From Platynereis dumerilii (Eukaryota > Annelida > Polychaeta > Phyllodocida > Nereididae), in NCBI GenBank assembly GCA_026936325.1, contig JAPTHN010000004.1:9535439-9599438 (forward strand): DNA of 64,000 bases, given 5' to 3'. This document shows positions 1 to 11,560 of this stretch, one piece after another (positions within the stretch are counted from its first letter, which is position 1; each line of letters begins with the position of its first letter). Below the pieces are notes generated by a model. The model worked only from the letters and a program-made list of their open reading frames with translations. It was not told where the DNA came from and made no database searches. The translations under genes were made by a program, and so were the position numbers.

Positions 1-42
1 ATGGACTTGGCAAAACAAGGAAAACCATTTTTTTGCTGTAGC

Positions 43-97
43 TCTCTCTCTCTCTCTTTTCTCTTTCTCTCTCTTTCTCTCTTTCTACATCTCTCTC
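43..97. repeat. CT-rich microsatellite
   Basis: Irregular (CT)n/(CTTT)n tract. It lies about 25 bp upstream of a tRNA-like SINE head. Confidence 0.85.
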
Positions 98-121
98 ATC
101 ATTTCACCATTTTTGGTTGGG

Positions 122-376
122 GGGAAGGTTAGTCTAGTGGTAGCCTGCTGGACTGCCAATCGCTTGGTCCAGGGTTCAAATCCAGCTCTTGCCGGGTCAC
201 CTCGGCCAATGTTGGATGGCTGTTTCTATCATCCTTCACCTCATTGCCGTGTCCTCCTCCTGTCCTAATTGGCCTACCAAGTGCATAAATACTGGATGTA
301 AAGCCCCAATCATCCATGCATCCCATTTTGGTTTATCCTTTTTTGGCTCAGAATTCAATCACAATAAAACATTAAA
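122..376 (+). mobile_element. tRNA-derived SINE
   Basis: The head looks like a tRNA: an A-box-like GGTTAGTCTAGTGGTA, then about 45 bp further a B-box-like GGTTCAAATCC. A non-tRNA body of about 190 bp follows, with an A-rich tail (CACAATAAAACATTAAAA). A functional tRNA gene is unlikely because no acceptor stem pairs across it and the body continues well past tRNA length. No clear target-site duplication was seen. Confidence 0.6.
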
Positions 377-1281
377 ATGATATTGATTAAAAAATGTTGA
401 AAAGGTGTATGCATTTCAAGGTTTTTTGAATGTTCATTTTTAATTTTGCTTTGAATGACTTTTGAACATTTAGACGACATTGGTGAAAACAACCTTCTAA
501 CAATGAATTGATTTTAAGGTTCTAGGGTGAAAATAAAATCGCTATTTTAATGTTCAGATTATATTTGATAAAACAGTATTCTTTAAACATTTAAATAAAG
601 GCATCCCTTTAATTCAATCTTGAGTTAAATCAAAATTGCTAGCTAATGTTAAGATGATATTCAAATTGCGAAGTCTGAAAGACATTTAAGTATACTAATT
701 TTTTTAATGTTGCCTTTGTATGAAATTTAGACAATAAAGTTAGGTTGCTATCATGACATTTCCAATACGTAATCTTTTAACGTTTAAAAAATTTTCATTC
801 AGGGTGAACCTCATACGTTTTTCTAATGTCGTCAGAGAACGTTTGTTCGACATCAAATCAATGTTAGGTGCTTGCTGGGAAGTGATTACCTTGTAAGGTT
901 GTATTATTATTTTTGTCGTAGCTCACAAATCCATGAAGGAGTCCTATCACTCACAAGGGAGATCACATGTTATTAGAAAATTTTCGGACTTTATTTTGCT
1001 TTGTACTGTACATTAAAATAAGTTGGCATTTGTCATTAGGTGACAAGATTTCCATCAAAAGGACTTTCATAAATTTTCGATTTAGACTTAGGAAAAAAGA
1101 AATAGGACATTCTTAGCAGGAATATAAAGATAACTTGCAAAGACAGTTATGAAAAAAAACAACAAAAAAACAAGAGGACCATTTCACTGTAAAAGTGACT
1201 CTTTGTGACTCATGGTAATTGATGAGGTGTCTTTGTCATACTTTTAATATCAGAACCATAGAATCTGTCTCATTATTTTTT
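377..1281. other. AT-rich non-coding stretch
   Basis: No coding potential seen in any frame. Around 866-882 the sequence GGTGCTTGCTGGG resembles one end of the small element at 59691-59796, but its partner end was not found here. Nothing else recognisable. Confidence 0.5.
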
Positions 1282-2145
1282 GATAAGTCAACACTGATTT
1301 TAGTGAAAGTATGAGATGCAGGGGTGGACTTGCCCTATGGGCCAGAGGGCACTGCCCTGGGGCCATCCCCTGAGGGGGCCCACAAGCAGCCTAAAAAAAA
1401 ACTAAAATTTTTTTCTGGTTGAAATGATGTGGACACTCGCAGGAGCTCGCGGAATAGCACACTAATCACTAGGTGGCAACACAAGACAGCATTTCATTGC
1501 AACCAGAGGAACACACACAATTTTGTCTGGAAGACACCCGGACTGTTTCTGAGTGTGGTGATGGCCTTGTCTACTTCCTTAGAGAATGTGATTGCCGAGT
1601 CTGACTCTGGTATACATCGATGTTGAATAGAAATTTTGTCAAGGTGCAATGAAATTGGAACTATTTCTTTGGAGCTCAATGCTGAAGCATACAAAACTAA
1701 CTTTTCTGCCAGGTGACAGCAGCATGCAGTTCTCATTTTCATCAGACTGATTGAGGAACATACAGTTGCAGATTCAGGGGAGGGGGAGGTGGGGGATAGG
1801 GGCCATGCCCTCCAAGAACACCAAGTGAAAAGTGTTTTGAAGCAAATTATAAAAGAAGGGCCCACGAATGTTCCAGCATGTCTGGGCCCCACAGTCTACC
1901 ATAACTGAATCTGGCACTCGGCAGGGGCCCATCATTTCATTGTTGATTGTGTTGGTCAAGCTTTAATTGATGATTAGTTGATCTTTTCATTCGGCCAAGT
2001 CCTCTTTAAAGTAATCTTTAAAAATTTAAGTTTGTTTAGGCTTCTTTTGGGCCCCCTCAGGTGGTGGGCCCCAGGGCAGTGCCCTCTGGCCCATAGAGCA
2101 AGTCCACCCCTGCATCTCATACTTTCACTAAAATCAGTGTTGACC
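1282..2145. mobile_element. Long-armed foldback element with hAT-like inner ends
   Basis: Inverted arms of roughly 120 bp (about 1282-1400 and 2025-2145) pair well. Inside each arm lies a CAGGGGTGGACTTG end, at 1319 and 2112, of the kind that bounds hAT elements. The flanks just outside those ends (ATGAGATG and CATCTCAT) are reverse complements rather than direct copies, so the true element end is probably further out. The interior around 1545-1755 recurs at about 40180-40390 inside the gene B intron, so it is an independent repeat family nested here. No transposase reading frame. Confidence 0.6.
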
Positions 2146-2860
2146 TATCAACCTCCCCCAAAATAATTTGGGAAACATTATAATTTGGGTAAAAAGGCAA
2201 AATAGTTTGGGGAGATAACTAAATAAACATGATTAACAATCAATAGTTTCAAAGAGACTTCTTTTTGAAAATTATTTAACCTATATCCTGAAATTCGGGC
2301 AAATGTTGCTCACCCCTTGAAAGGTTTGCACGCAGTACACATATTGCCAGATATATTCAAATAAGAAAATCAAAAATTGTCAAACACCTCATTCTAGAGA
2401 AAATCGGGTATAAGAGAGCACTGGCGAAGGCCACAACTTTAGAAGGACGTGTTCCAGCAACTGTTGCTGCTCAAATAATTTTTCTAATTTTTCAAATCTG
2501 AAATGGGGGGGCCAGTTGGGGGGCCACTTATCCATTTGGGGGGCCCTGCATGCCCCATAGCTACGCCACTGCTGGAATCAGGGAAAAGTAAATTGATTCT
2601 CAAAAAGGATGAATAGGGTTTTGCATCCTACATTTAAGAAAAGGAAGCTCAGGCCCTTGACCTCCCTTTTGACATATACAAGTAAAATAAAGGCGTTTTT
2701 TAATGAAGACTCTGTCAAACTTCTAAATAGGCCTATAAATGTCATGAACAGCAACATTTTGAATAGGATATAATTATTATACAGATCAATACTTCCTATT
2801 CATTTTTGTATTGTCACATGGTTGCCCTGTGATATCGTCATTCTACTAATTCAGTGACTA
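2146..2860. other. Non-coding; isolated hAT-like right end
   Basis: GCTACGCCACTG at 2560-2571 resembles the right end of the hAT element at 34758-35956, next to a run of GGGGGGCC blocks. The matching left end was not found. The rest is AT-rich with no coding signal. Confidence 0.4.
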
Positions 2861-3180
2861 GTGATGCGGACTGGACCACCCCCCTACCGGGCCAGAACCG
2901 CCGGTCCAGAGGTGAGGTGGTCCGGCATGCCGGTATGTACCTGTTTTCGATCTATGTGCAATTTTCGCCAAAAATCCTGAGAAAAGCAGCTCGAAGAATG
3001 AAGGTGTGAAAATTAATTTCTTAAGTTTTTTCGGCCTTTTATCCGATTTTCCCTGTACCGTTCCCCACCGTTACGAACAACCTCTGGATCGATTTTTTGG
3101 AACTGGGGGCTGTCCAGTACTAAAACGGTGGTGGTATAGGACTGTAGGCTACCGCTACAAAGCGGTCCGGTCCGCATCAC
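2861..3180. mobile_element. MITE, GTGATGCGGAC family, TA target site
   Basis: Terminal inverted repeats GTGATGCGGACTGGACC and, on the other strand, GTGATGCGGACCGGACC (one mismatch) bound 320 bp, with TA on both sides (2859-2860, 3181-3182). The interior is rich in CCGG motifs. A relative lies at 60544-60846. Non-autonomous, with no coding capacity. Confidence 0.75.
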
Positions 3181-3474
3181 TATAAGTCACACACCTTTGA
3201 TGCTACTACAGCCAAACTACTTATTATACAGTAATGAAAACTTCAAAGCATTGCCGGGTTTAGGGTTTGTAAATACTGTCCATGAAATTGAAGTGATGCT
3301 TTCTTAAAAATCTGACAAGGTTTTCAAAATACTCGCAATTACTATATTGCACCCTTCCATCCAAAGTCTTCACTTGGGTTATGCTAGTATTAAGCAATAT
3401 GCAAAGAATGCCCATTGCCTAATGAAAACACAAAATTAGCTTCCTAAATTTCAGTTGATTGGGCTACACTACTG

Positions 3475-4153
3475 CAGGGGTGGACTGGCGTCATTTCGGG
3501 CCCCGTAGCAAAATAAGTGTGGGGTCCCCCGAAGTTCCTACTGCTGGCGTTATTTCACAAGAGAAAAGGAAAATGCTGCAGCATGGTATAGTTTGGTAAA
3601 GAGTTATTAGGATGGGGCCCACTTAAGAGGCTTCTGTCCGATTCAGATTATTTTGCTTCATCATAAAATCATGAATGTGATGGCACTATGAAAACTCACT
3701 GTCCTTATCATTCATGGTAAAATTTGATCCATTATCACCCAAAAGTGAGCTACATAATGTTCACTGATCAGACCCACACCAAAAATTCCTTACAAAATTT
3801 AGATTAATATGAGCCTTGTCTGATGAGTGAACCCCATGTACATGTAGCTTGTAGTGAAAACTGGCCTTAAAAGTTTGAATCAAGGAAATTTCAAAATGGT
3901 CGCCATTTGTTATTGCTCTCTGCACATGCTCAATAGGTCTGAGCATGCTCAGTGGAATCAGGTCACTTCCCGGGCATGCTCAGTCCCAAATTAGTTCAGA
4001 ACAAATTTTCCATTGCATTTCTATAGTGGATGGTAAAGTTTTGCTTTTCAGTTTTTCAGGAATTTTTATATCTTTTCACGTCGTGAATGGGCCCCCCTGA
4101 GTGGATGGGCCCGGGGCAGCTGCCACTCTGCCACATAGGCCAGTCCACCCCTG
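3475..4153. mobile_element. Non-autonomous hAT-like element
   Basis: Ends CAGGGGTGGACTGG and CCAGTCCACCCCTG are perfect inverted repeats. Flanks TACACTAC (left, two bases away) and TACACTAG (right) may be a degraded 8-bp duplication. Both subterminal regions carry the GGGCCC-rich blocks shared by the other hAT-like elements of the window. No transposase. Confidence 0.65.
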
Positions 4154-4211
4154 TACACTAGTACACTGCATGCTCAGGGCTTTGGATTTATAATCATGCA
4201 TCAGCAATTAA

Positions 4212-4398
4212 GGCCACACATAATTGATTCTTAGCTTCGCGAACCCGCCGACACAGTAGATTTCCTGCCGATGGAAAAAAAAATAGAAAAAAAAAAAATA
4301 ATTTTTTTTTCACCTTTTTTTTTGTTGTCCTACCGACCAACCCTGGAAAAAGTGCCTTGAGACGAATCCGAGAAGCTAAAGATCAATTATGTGTGGCC
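4212..4398. mobile_element. Harbinger-like MITE
   Basis: Inverted repeats starting GGCCACACATAATTGAT, at least 25 bp long, flanked by TAA on both sides (4209-4211, 4399-4401). A 3-bp TWA duplication and GG-starting ends are typical of the PIF/Harbinger superfamily. 187 bp, no coding capacity. Confidence 0.7.
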
Positions 4399-5485
4399 TA
4401 AGGTCAACATTTCATTCTGATCAATGTATATACCGGAAGAATCATTACAGAAGATTTCATATATGTAGACTCTGAGACCAAATGTAATTTTTTTTCTACA
4501 CATGTTGTTTTAAAGAAGAGTGATGTCATAAGTTTTTGATGTCACTTTTCCCTATAGAATACATGTCCTAGATAAAAATTAACATTCAGTGTCTGTGTCT
4601 ACAAATATGAAATCATCTGTAAACATAAATAAAATAGCAGGTGGTATTTAACAAGAATGATAATTGTGTTGACTGCAGGATTTTTCCTTTTCTTGATTTC
4701 AACAAATTATCACTGATGGACTTTCCCTGCCCCATGTTCAGTATTTATATAATTTGTCAGATTTTAAAATTTTAATGCATACATCCTGGTTGATATGGGC
4801 CTGCTTTGGGACATTAAATTTAAATTTAAAGGGATGTTGATTGTTGAGTCCTTCCGAAAAGTTGACATTTCAATACGACAGGTATATATATATATACGTA
4901 TGGTGTCATTCATACTCAAAAAATCGCTCATTTCATAAAAAACGAGAAACAACATAAGGGATGGCAAAGTAACTGAGATGTGACAATAATACCATTTTCC
5001 CTTGTTATTAATTATTTTACAATTAACTGATTGTATTTCATGAAAACAATTATGAATATACTTTAACATGCAGTGGGAGTTTCAGTTGTATGTTGTAGTA
5101 AGAACAAGCATACATGGTATACAAAATCCCCACGCACAAGAAATGTGGATTCCAGGTGGCATGCCAGTCTGGACTGCTGCATGCATACAGGGAGGACCTC
5201 TGGTGAGCGGATGAGAGCAATGGCTGCCAGACACGAAGTTCAATAAGGGTGGTGAAACACTCTTCTCTGGAGTCTTAATTTAGGCATTATTAATTCAATT
5301 AAAGTCAAATTTGACAACTTCAGACCATTTGGTGTATACTCACTAATTGTCATGCGCATACATGGTGTGGTATTTGTGATATTTGATGGATGCCATATAT
5401 ATGGATATCAAAACTAAATCCCCCACAGCATAGCTGCGTTGGGATAATTACTTGCATTCTTGTGGAAGTCCCAGAATGGAAGAGC
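4399..5485. other. Non-coding stretch
   Basis: AT-rich with a short (TA)n run near 4883. Open frames here have no recognisable domain and look like chance. Nothing else seen. Confidence 0.4.
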
Positions 5486-5996
5486 AGGGGAGACCAGGGC
5501 ACGTTGGTCCACTTTTTCATTTTTTGGCTCTCAGTTGAAAACTTCTCCAAATGTATTAAAAATCGTTTTACTGATTGACTTATCATAACAGCACCCTTAT
5601 GCCAAACCAAGTCCTGGCCATGCTGGTCCAGTCTAACCTGCCCCATGTCGACTACTTATGAAAATGCACGTGCCTCAATGGTACAGTGGAACATTAACTC
5701 AGAAAACATATTTCTAACTTTACTTAAGTGGTCATAGTTCTAATTGATGACTAGTCTGACCACATCTCCCATACTTCAAGAGGGGTGACATAGTAATCGA
5801 GACTTGCGAAAAGTCACTCTTTGTGTCGAAAATCGGGAAACTAGATATGGAGTTCACACTTTTCATTCAATGCTCATGGAACTTCTGGGCCAAAAGGCAT
5901 ACCACGAAAGGTACCTTCCTTAGGGATCTGGATAACTATACGTATAAATTATTAAAAAAATATTGGGGATGATCCAACATGTCCCGTTCTCCCCTA
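5486..5996. mobile_element. Inverted-repeat element, GGGGAGACC family
   Basis: The left end AGGGGAGACCAGGGCACGTT and the right end, read on the minus strand (AGGGGAGAACGGGACATGTT), pair over about 22 bp. It belongs with the better preserved element at 12040-13080. Flanks are degraded (TA on the right, CA on the left). No coding capacity. Confidence 0.5.
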
Positions 5997-6229
5997 CCTG
6001 TTGCCATCGGTTATGGATAGCTGCTGACCCAAATAAAGAGTTATGAATTCAATGTAATTTATTTATTTATTTATTTTTCGTTTAAAATAGGGAAAAGATA
6101 CAAAGTCTGTTGAAACAGTTGCAGGGTTCTTAGGGACCATTAAGAATTTATGACAGGAGGGAGTGGGAGTTTGACAACAAAAAAAAGTTGTAAAACAGCC
6201 ACACACTCAGTGTATCCGCTTTTTTACAC

Positions 6230-6876
6230 GCACAACTTTACATATTTCCATGTTTTCCCTTACTTTAGTCACTGGGAGCTATAGTTTCAGAGGAGAAAAG
6301 GCTTTGGATAACCGAAATGCTTTTACAAAACTTTGTCTGTAGGGTTTCAAGGAACATTTTCTTCAATGGGTCAGGTTTATTAATCAATGCTTCTGGTGCA
6401 CTTGGGAGTGTTTTTAAAAGCTAATATTATATCTCTTGTGTCGATTATTGTCAATCTCACTAATACAAGTGCAGTGGCGGATAGAGGGGGGGCCTAGGGG
6501 GCCCGGGCCCCCCTACCCCACTGAGATTAATAATAGCATTTTGAAGAAAATACGCTGCGACGCAAGTCCGCGAATACCGAAACACGCCCGGGCCCCCCCT
6601 AGATGATCATGTCTTGAACGCCACTGAAGTGATAGAGTGATGTCTCTCTCAGCGACAATTCATTGGCTTTCTCGATCTCAGTATTACCTGCCCCACCTAC
6701 CTGCACTTTCTGTTTCCATGGCAACCACAGAATGACTCAGAAATGTCCAAATTTTTGGAAATCCATTCCAAAACTGCTGAATGTTGTCCTGTAAAAAAAT
6801 CATAGTCACAGATTGAATATATTAAGTGTCCAGATAAAGAAAAAAGCCGTAAACTTTCTGAATGTCCCTCATACTT
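6230..6876. mobile_element. Truncated copy of the 46308-47157 mariner-like element
   Basis: The order of blocks (TTTAGTCACTGGGAGC, then CTAATACAAGTG, GATAGAGTGA, CAGTATTACCTGCCCC, and an end reading CTTTCTGAATGTCCCTCATAC) matches the right half of the element at 46308-47157. The left half is missing. It is interrupted by a 155-bp insertion at 6472-6626. Confidence 0.6.
6472..6626. mobile_element. Small CAGTGGCG-ended insertion with empty site elsewhere
   Basis: Ends CAGTGGCG and CGCCACTG are inverted repeats, flanked by direct AAGTG copies (6467-6471, 6627-6631). The homologous uninterrupted sequence at about 46911-46930 reads ACAAGTGATAGAG, which defines the empty site. The interior is GGGCCC-rich. 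Probably hAT-related, with a 5-bp duplication. Confidence 0.7.
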
Positions 6877-7094
6877 GGCAAATTTTTTGCATTTGCCAAA
6901 GCTGACATAAAGTGGCAGTCTTTATGTGATGTCATCAGCAATGAATTCGAGATAACGTCATAGCAGGTGGTGTCATGAACAGACCTAGCCTCGATGTGAT
7001 GCATGTCTACCTTAAATGCAGCATGCAGGCAAAGGTCATCATTGCTGCATGTCCTCCTGTAGTCAGCCTCCCAGGGTCAGTTTGAACTGGGAGG

Positions 7095-8152
7095 CAGGGG
7101 CGGACTGTCTATGGGCCAGAGGGCAGTGCCCTAGGGCCCAGTGCTTCAAGGGGGCCCACCAGCAAGCTTTAAAAAAATCTAAATTATCCAATGTGATGTA
7201 GAATAGGTAAAAATCGAATTGTGGGCCTAATAGAAAGATAGAAAGATCTTCTATTAAAAGTTGAGAAACATAATTAAGTAAGGGGTATTCACACTGGACT
7301 TGTGGAGGTCCTTAAATTGTATGGAACCAATGTAACCCCCTTCTGAATCCCGAACTCCCTGCCCCTCAATTAGCTGTATAAGGGAGAAATGTTTTCTTCT
7401 GACTTTTGATTTTTCTCATTTTTTTTGTGATGATAATTTTCATGTTATTAATATCACACAAACAAGGGCTCACTCCTATACTACACTCTAAAAAATTCCA
7501 GACAAAATTGGTTTTTTAGATTCAAAATGGTTTTTTGAAAAACCAAATTTCAATGCAAAAAACCAAAATGGATTTTTTTAAAAATCCATTTTGGTTTTGC
7601 ATTGAAATTTGGTTTTTCAAAAAACCATTTTGAATCTAAAAAACCAATTTTGTCCCGACATTTTTTAGAGTGTATCGTATAGAAATTTTTTATTAGCATC
7701 ATACTACACAAAGTAAATATCATACATATTATACTATTCATAATTTCATATCATATCATGCAGGTAATAGCTTAGGCGTAACGGGGGGGGGGGGGGGGCA
7801 GGGGGGCGGTCGCCCCCCAAAAAGTTTGGGAAAAAGTAAGATTCGGGCAAAAAGGCTAAAAAATTTGGGCAGATAATTAAATAAACCCAATTGAAAATTA
7901 ATGATTTCCGGCCAATTTTATTTGAAATTATATTACATCTAGGTCTTGAAATTCCGGCAGATGTCGCTCGCCCCCCAAAAAATCGCGCACGCCGTACGCG
8001 TATGGGTAATAGCCATTGATTTCTGCAATTGCATGGATTTCGATGAAGGCAATAATAAATTTAGAAGTATAATTGAAAATACCGCTATTGCAGTAATAGG
8101 GGCCCGCCAGTTTATTCATCCAGGGGCCCACTGTGGGGCCAGTCCGCCCCTG
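7095..8152. mobile_element. Non-autonomous hAT-like element
   Basis: The left end CAGGGGCGGACTG and right end CAGTCCGCCCCTG are inverted repeats. The flanking 8-mers CTGGGAGG (7087-7094) and CTGGGAGA (8153-8160) are a target duplication with one change. A poly-G run (7783-7798) and GGGGGCGGTCGCCCCCC lie inside. A second, younger element (7484-7672) is nested in it. No transposase frame. Confidence 0.75.
7484..7672. mobile_element. Palindromic CACTCTAAAAAA MITE (copy 1)
   Basis: 189 bp, almost completely self-complementary, starting CACTCTAAAAAA and ending TTTTTTAGAGTG with TA on both sides. The arms carry AAAATTGGTTTTTTAGATTC and AAAATGG blocks. A sister copy lies at 27165-27352. Inserted inside the hAT-like element at 7095-8152. 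Confidence 0.8.
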
Positions 8153-8162
8153 CTGGGAGATC

Positions 8163-8196
8163 AATCTATCTATCTATCTATCTATTTATCTATCCA
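8163..8196. repeat. (TATC)n microsatellite
   Basis: About eight TATC units directly beside the mariner-like element; a similar tract lies just beyond its other end at about 9606-9630. Confidence 0.85.
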
Positions 8197-8198
8197 TA

Positions 8199-9589
8199 CG
8201 AGGGGTTTTCCATAAGTTCTGTCCAACTAGTCATAACTTTTTCTAGATTTAATGTAAAAAAATGATACTTGGGTCATATAATATTGACATAATTTGAAAA
8301 TAAATCCCAAAACATCAGATCATGAAATTAAAAATAAATGCTTAATCTGTTGCCATGGAAACCAGAAGTCATGAAATGCGGCCCAGACTTTGTAGTACTC
8401 ACTTAAAACGATATGAACACTTGCTTGCATTATCTGTGTCTTAACATATTGAATTGACGTATATTCATAATTTTTCTTCATGAAATATAATTAGTTAACT
8501 GTAAAAGCATCAATAACAATGGAAACTGGTATTTTTGATACATCTCAGTTACTTTACCATCACTCATGTAGTTTCACAGTTTTTTACGAGATGGGAAAAT
8601 TTTTGGATACAGATGACATCATATATACCTTTTGCATTTTTTCATTTTAATTTGATAACACTAGCAGACAGAGTAAACACCTTTTATCATACATACAAGG
8701 AAGACATTATGAGTGACAGGACGAAATAAAGATTGTACAAACTTTTTCTGAATGAGGAGAAGACACATCGGAAACCCGAAGAAAGGAAGACTGGAAAATG
8801 CCAAAACTGACCTTAACATGAAGACTGAGGTATCATACTTAGAGATGGATAGAAAGTATGAGAAAACGTTTTGACAAGGTCACAGTCGTTACTTTTGGAA
8901 ATTGTGAAATTACTATGAATGTTTTGAAAAAATTCTGTTCTGTGTCTCTTGTAATAATACATATTTGACACAATAGGTCAAGTATGTGTCTGTTAACAAG
9001 CTCTCGGTCGCATTTCATGACTTTTGATTTCCATAGCAACAAATAAACAATTTATTTTTACCTCTATGATCTGATTTTTTTGGGATCATTTGCAAATTAT
9101 CTCAATATCAATTGACCCAAATATCATTTTTCTGTTTAAAATCTAGCAAAAGTTATGACAGGTTGGACAGAACTTATGGAAAACCCATCGTTAAGAACAA
9201 AAAGTCAGCGAAACACCAACTGTGAGGCATTGACCTTTTAAGGGATATGAGGTTATAGGAAATGTACTCAGTGTCACGTTAATTCTTACAAGAATTTGTG
9301 AAATGTTAGCGATTATTTTTAATAGGTTTCTTGTCCTGCAACCTTGGTAAAAATTAATTTTTTAGACATGATAATAATGAATCTGTGTCTCTAAAAGTGC
9401 CCTGGGCCGCATCTCATGACTTTTGGTTTCCATGGCAACAAATTAACCATTTATATTTGTCTCTATGATCTGATTTTTTCAGGATCATTTGCAAATTACT
9501 TCAATATTATCTGACCCAAATATCATGTGTCTGTATTAAATATTGCAAAAGTTATGGCAAGTTGGACAGAACTTTTGGAAAACCCCTCG
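8199..9589. mobile_element. Mariner-like element with duplicated right end
   Basis: CGAGGGGTTTTCCATAAGTT at the left matches the inverse of the right end at 9589, with TA on both sides. The arms extend well beyond 100 bp and include the TTGCCATGGAAACC block. A second right end lies inside at about 9165-9190, and roughly 9000-9190 is homologous to 9400-9589. So the unit is either a 992-bp element with an extra terminal copy or two nested insertions. No transposase frame. Confidence 0.7.
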
Positions 9590-10339
9590 TATACATGTAT
9601 ATATTTATCTATCTATCTATCTATCCATATCTTTATATATATATATCTAACCACAAATATATATTTTAACACCACAAATAAATTTCTAAATGTCCTGTAC
9701 GGCTCACTATGCTCTTGTGCATTATCATATTAGGACAACTGGCAATTTTAAAATCACAGTGACAGTTGTTTACCAACATGCTTTTCATCTAAATTAGATT
9801 AGCTATGGAGCTGTCAAGTTCAAGCATTTTGTGTAAGATTTGTAGTTTTGTTGGTTTCCCTTTCAACGTAAATCTACAAAAATTTACCAGAATCCTGTAT
9901 TGCTTTGTTGGCTGTTCGTAACTTGTTACAGCACCTAGCGTGAATATCTAAGGATCAATTGACAAGTTTTGAGCAGAGTGCCCCCCAAACTGGTAGTTCT
10001 ACTTTGCACCAAAGTTGTTGTTGTGGTATTATTGGCAACTCTGGCAAGGCTATGATGAAACTGTCCTCAAGAAATGCCTTTGGCCAGTTTGACAATGGCA
10101 TCATTGATTGCAACAATTTTGTGCCAAGCAATGGAATATTCACCTATGACATCATCGGTCCACTCTGGCACTGAGAGAAAACTTATTTCTTCAGATCAAT
10201 TACAAGAGCTGAAAGTACAGGGTGAGGAAGCAAATTTTTCAAAATTTGGAATATTTCAAACTTCAGTCGAAATGAAAGGTTTTGCTGAGTCATAACAAGT
10301 TCATATTCTCAGGCCTTAGAAACAAGACAAAAAGGATCC
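9590..10339. other. Non-coding stretch with a (TATC)n tract
   Basis: Short tandem TATC/TATA repeats at 9600-9650. Open frames around 9955-10300 on both strands are not recognisable and lack family motifs. Nothing else supported. Confidence 0.4.
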
Positions 10340-10845
10340 TTTTTGTGAAGTTTGACTTGTATTATCTCCAATCAAAAATTCAAAATGGCCGTCTAAACTT
10401 GGTGATGCTTTGAAAAAAAGCGATTTCATATTTTGAGGCCGTAAGCCATGAAGACTTGAAGGAGGACAACAACATCATGGTGACAGGTCTTGTTGACCAA
10501 CTATTATAAGATGCCCCACACCGAAAAGTAAGGGGAATTAAGGTCCGAGCTGGAGAAGGGCCAGAAGTTGGCTGCCCAGAAGTCTCCGAAATTTCTTTAA
10601 GTGGAAATCCTGAACTTTCTTGGCCATAAGGCATGGGGAACCATCCTAAGTTTGCCTATAGTTGCCATTGGGGTAATTCACATCCAGCCATGGCAAAACA
10701 TGATATCACTGGACCTAGTAGTATGCATCAGGTCCGTCCCCCTTTACTCGCATGAAAAAGAAATAAAGCATAATTTTTCTATCTGAAGTCGTGACTCCCG
10801 AAACCATCGCCTGAGCTGGATACTTTGGCCTGAATGTCCCATAAC
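10340..10845 (-). pseudogene. Mariner-like transposase remnant, C-terminal half
   Basis: Minus-strand fragments read like a mariner DD34D transposase: a WLDVNYPNGNY segment near 10650-10700, then AKKVQDF, then FWPFSSSDLNSPYFSVWGIL near 10500-10560. That last segment corresponds to the well-known WPPxSPDLNPLDxxxWG region before the last catalytic Asp. Stops and frameshifts separate the pieces, so it is dead. The N-terminal part continues at 11561-11930, and a LINE fragment sits between them. Confidence 0.65.
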
Positions 10846-11560
10846 ACTTTTAACACTTTAACACTTTATTTAAATTTACAGTGCTGCAATACATTTTGTA
10901 TTCTGCCACACTTCACATGAAAAAATAAGAATATGGAAATTCAAGAGTGTCTTTGCAATAAAAATATGGAAATTCAATAATGTCTTTAAAATGTTCGTAA
11001 CACCAAATCAGTGAAAAATTCAATACGATTTCACAAAGTAAAAAGTCTTAAGTTTGGACTTAAACAAATCAAAGTTATTCAGCAGTCTGATCTCATCTGG
11101 TAAGCTGTTGAAGACAGATGGCGCTGCATGGGTAAACGCCCTTGGTCCCAGGGTCTTCGTCCGACTCGCAGGTTACTTTTAGTACAACTTGTCACTTGAT
11201 CTTGATCTATTGGGTGCATGAACTTGGACAAGCTCACTCAAACAGTCAGGCACAAGTTGATGAATGTATTTATATGCAAGTAGGGCGACTTTGTAGTTAA
11301 TTCTGCTTTCCACAGGAAGCCAGTGCAGGTCCTTCATTTCCTGACGTATTGAAGAGTATTTGCTCACACCACAGACAACCCGCGCTGCAGCATTTTGCAG
11401 TCTTCTGGATAACATACTTCGGTGCACCAAACAGCAACGCATTGCAGTAGTCGATGTTGCTTCTGACGAATGAGTGAATAAGACTCTCAACATCTTCTAT
11501 TGATTTTATATAGAATTTGCCATTTCTTTTGTTGACAAGAGAATCCAGAACCAAACGTTT
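10846..11560 (-). mobile_element. CR1/L2-type LINE fragment, 3' end
   Basis: The minus strand encodes the C-terminal part of a LINE reverse transcriptase in two overlapping frames. One gives VESLIHSFVRSNIDYCNALLF; the other gives RLQNAAARVVCGVSKYSSIR followed by HWLPVESRINYKVALLAYKY, the usual segment after the RT palm in CR1/L2/Jockey-like elements. At least one frameshift. The 3' end is an ACTTTAACACTTT-type tail at about 10846-10866. It appears inserted into the mariner-like transposase copy around it. Confidence 0.75.

Noticed and set aside
122-200. Functional tRNA gene
   Set aside because: A and B boxes are present but the stems do not close and a SINE body follows.
1494-1892. 132-codon minus-strand frame
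   Set aside because: Lies within a repeat also present in the gene B intron with the frame broken; no domain.
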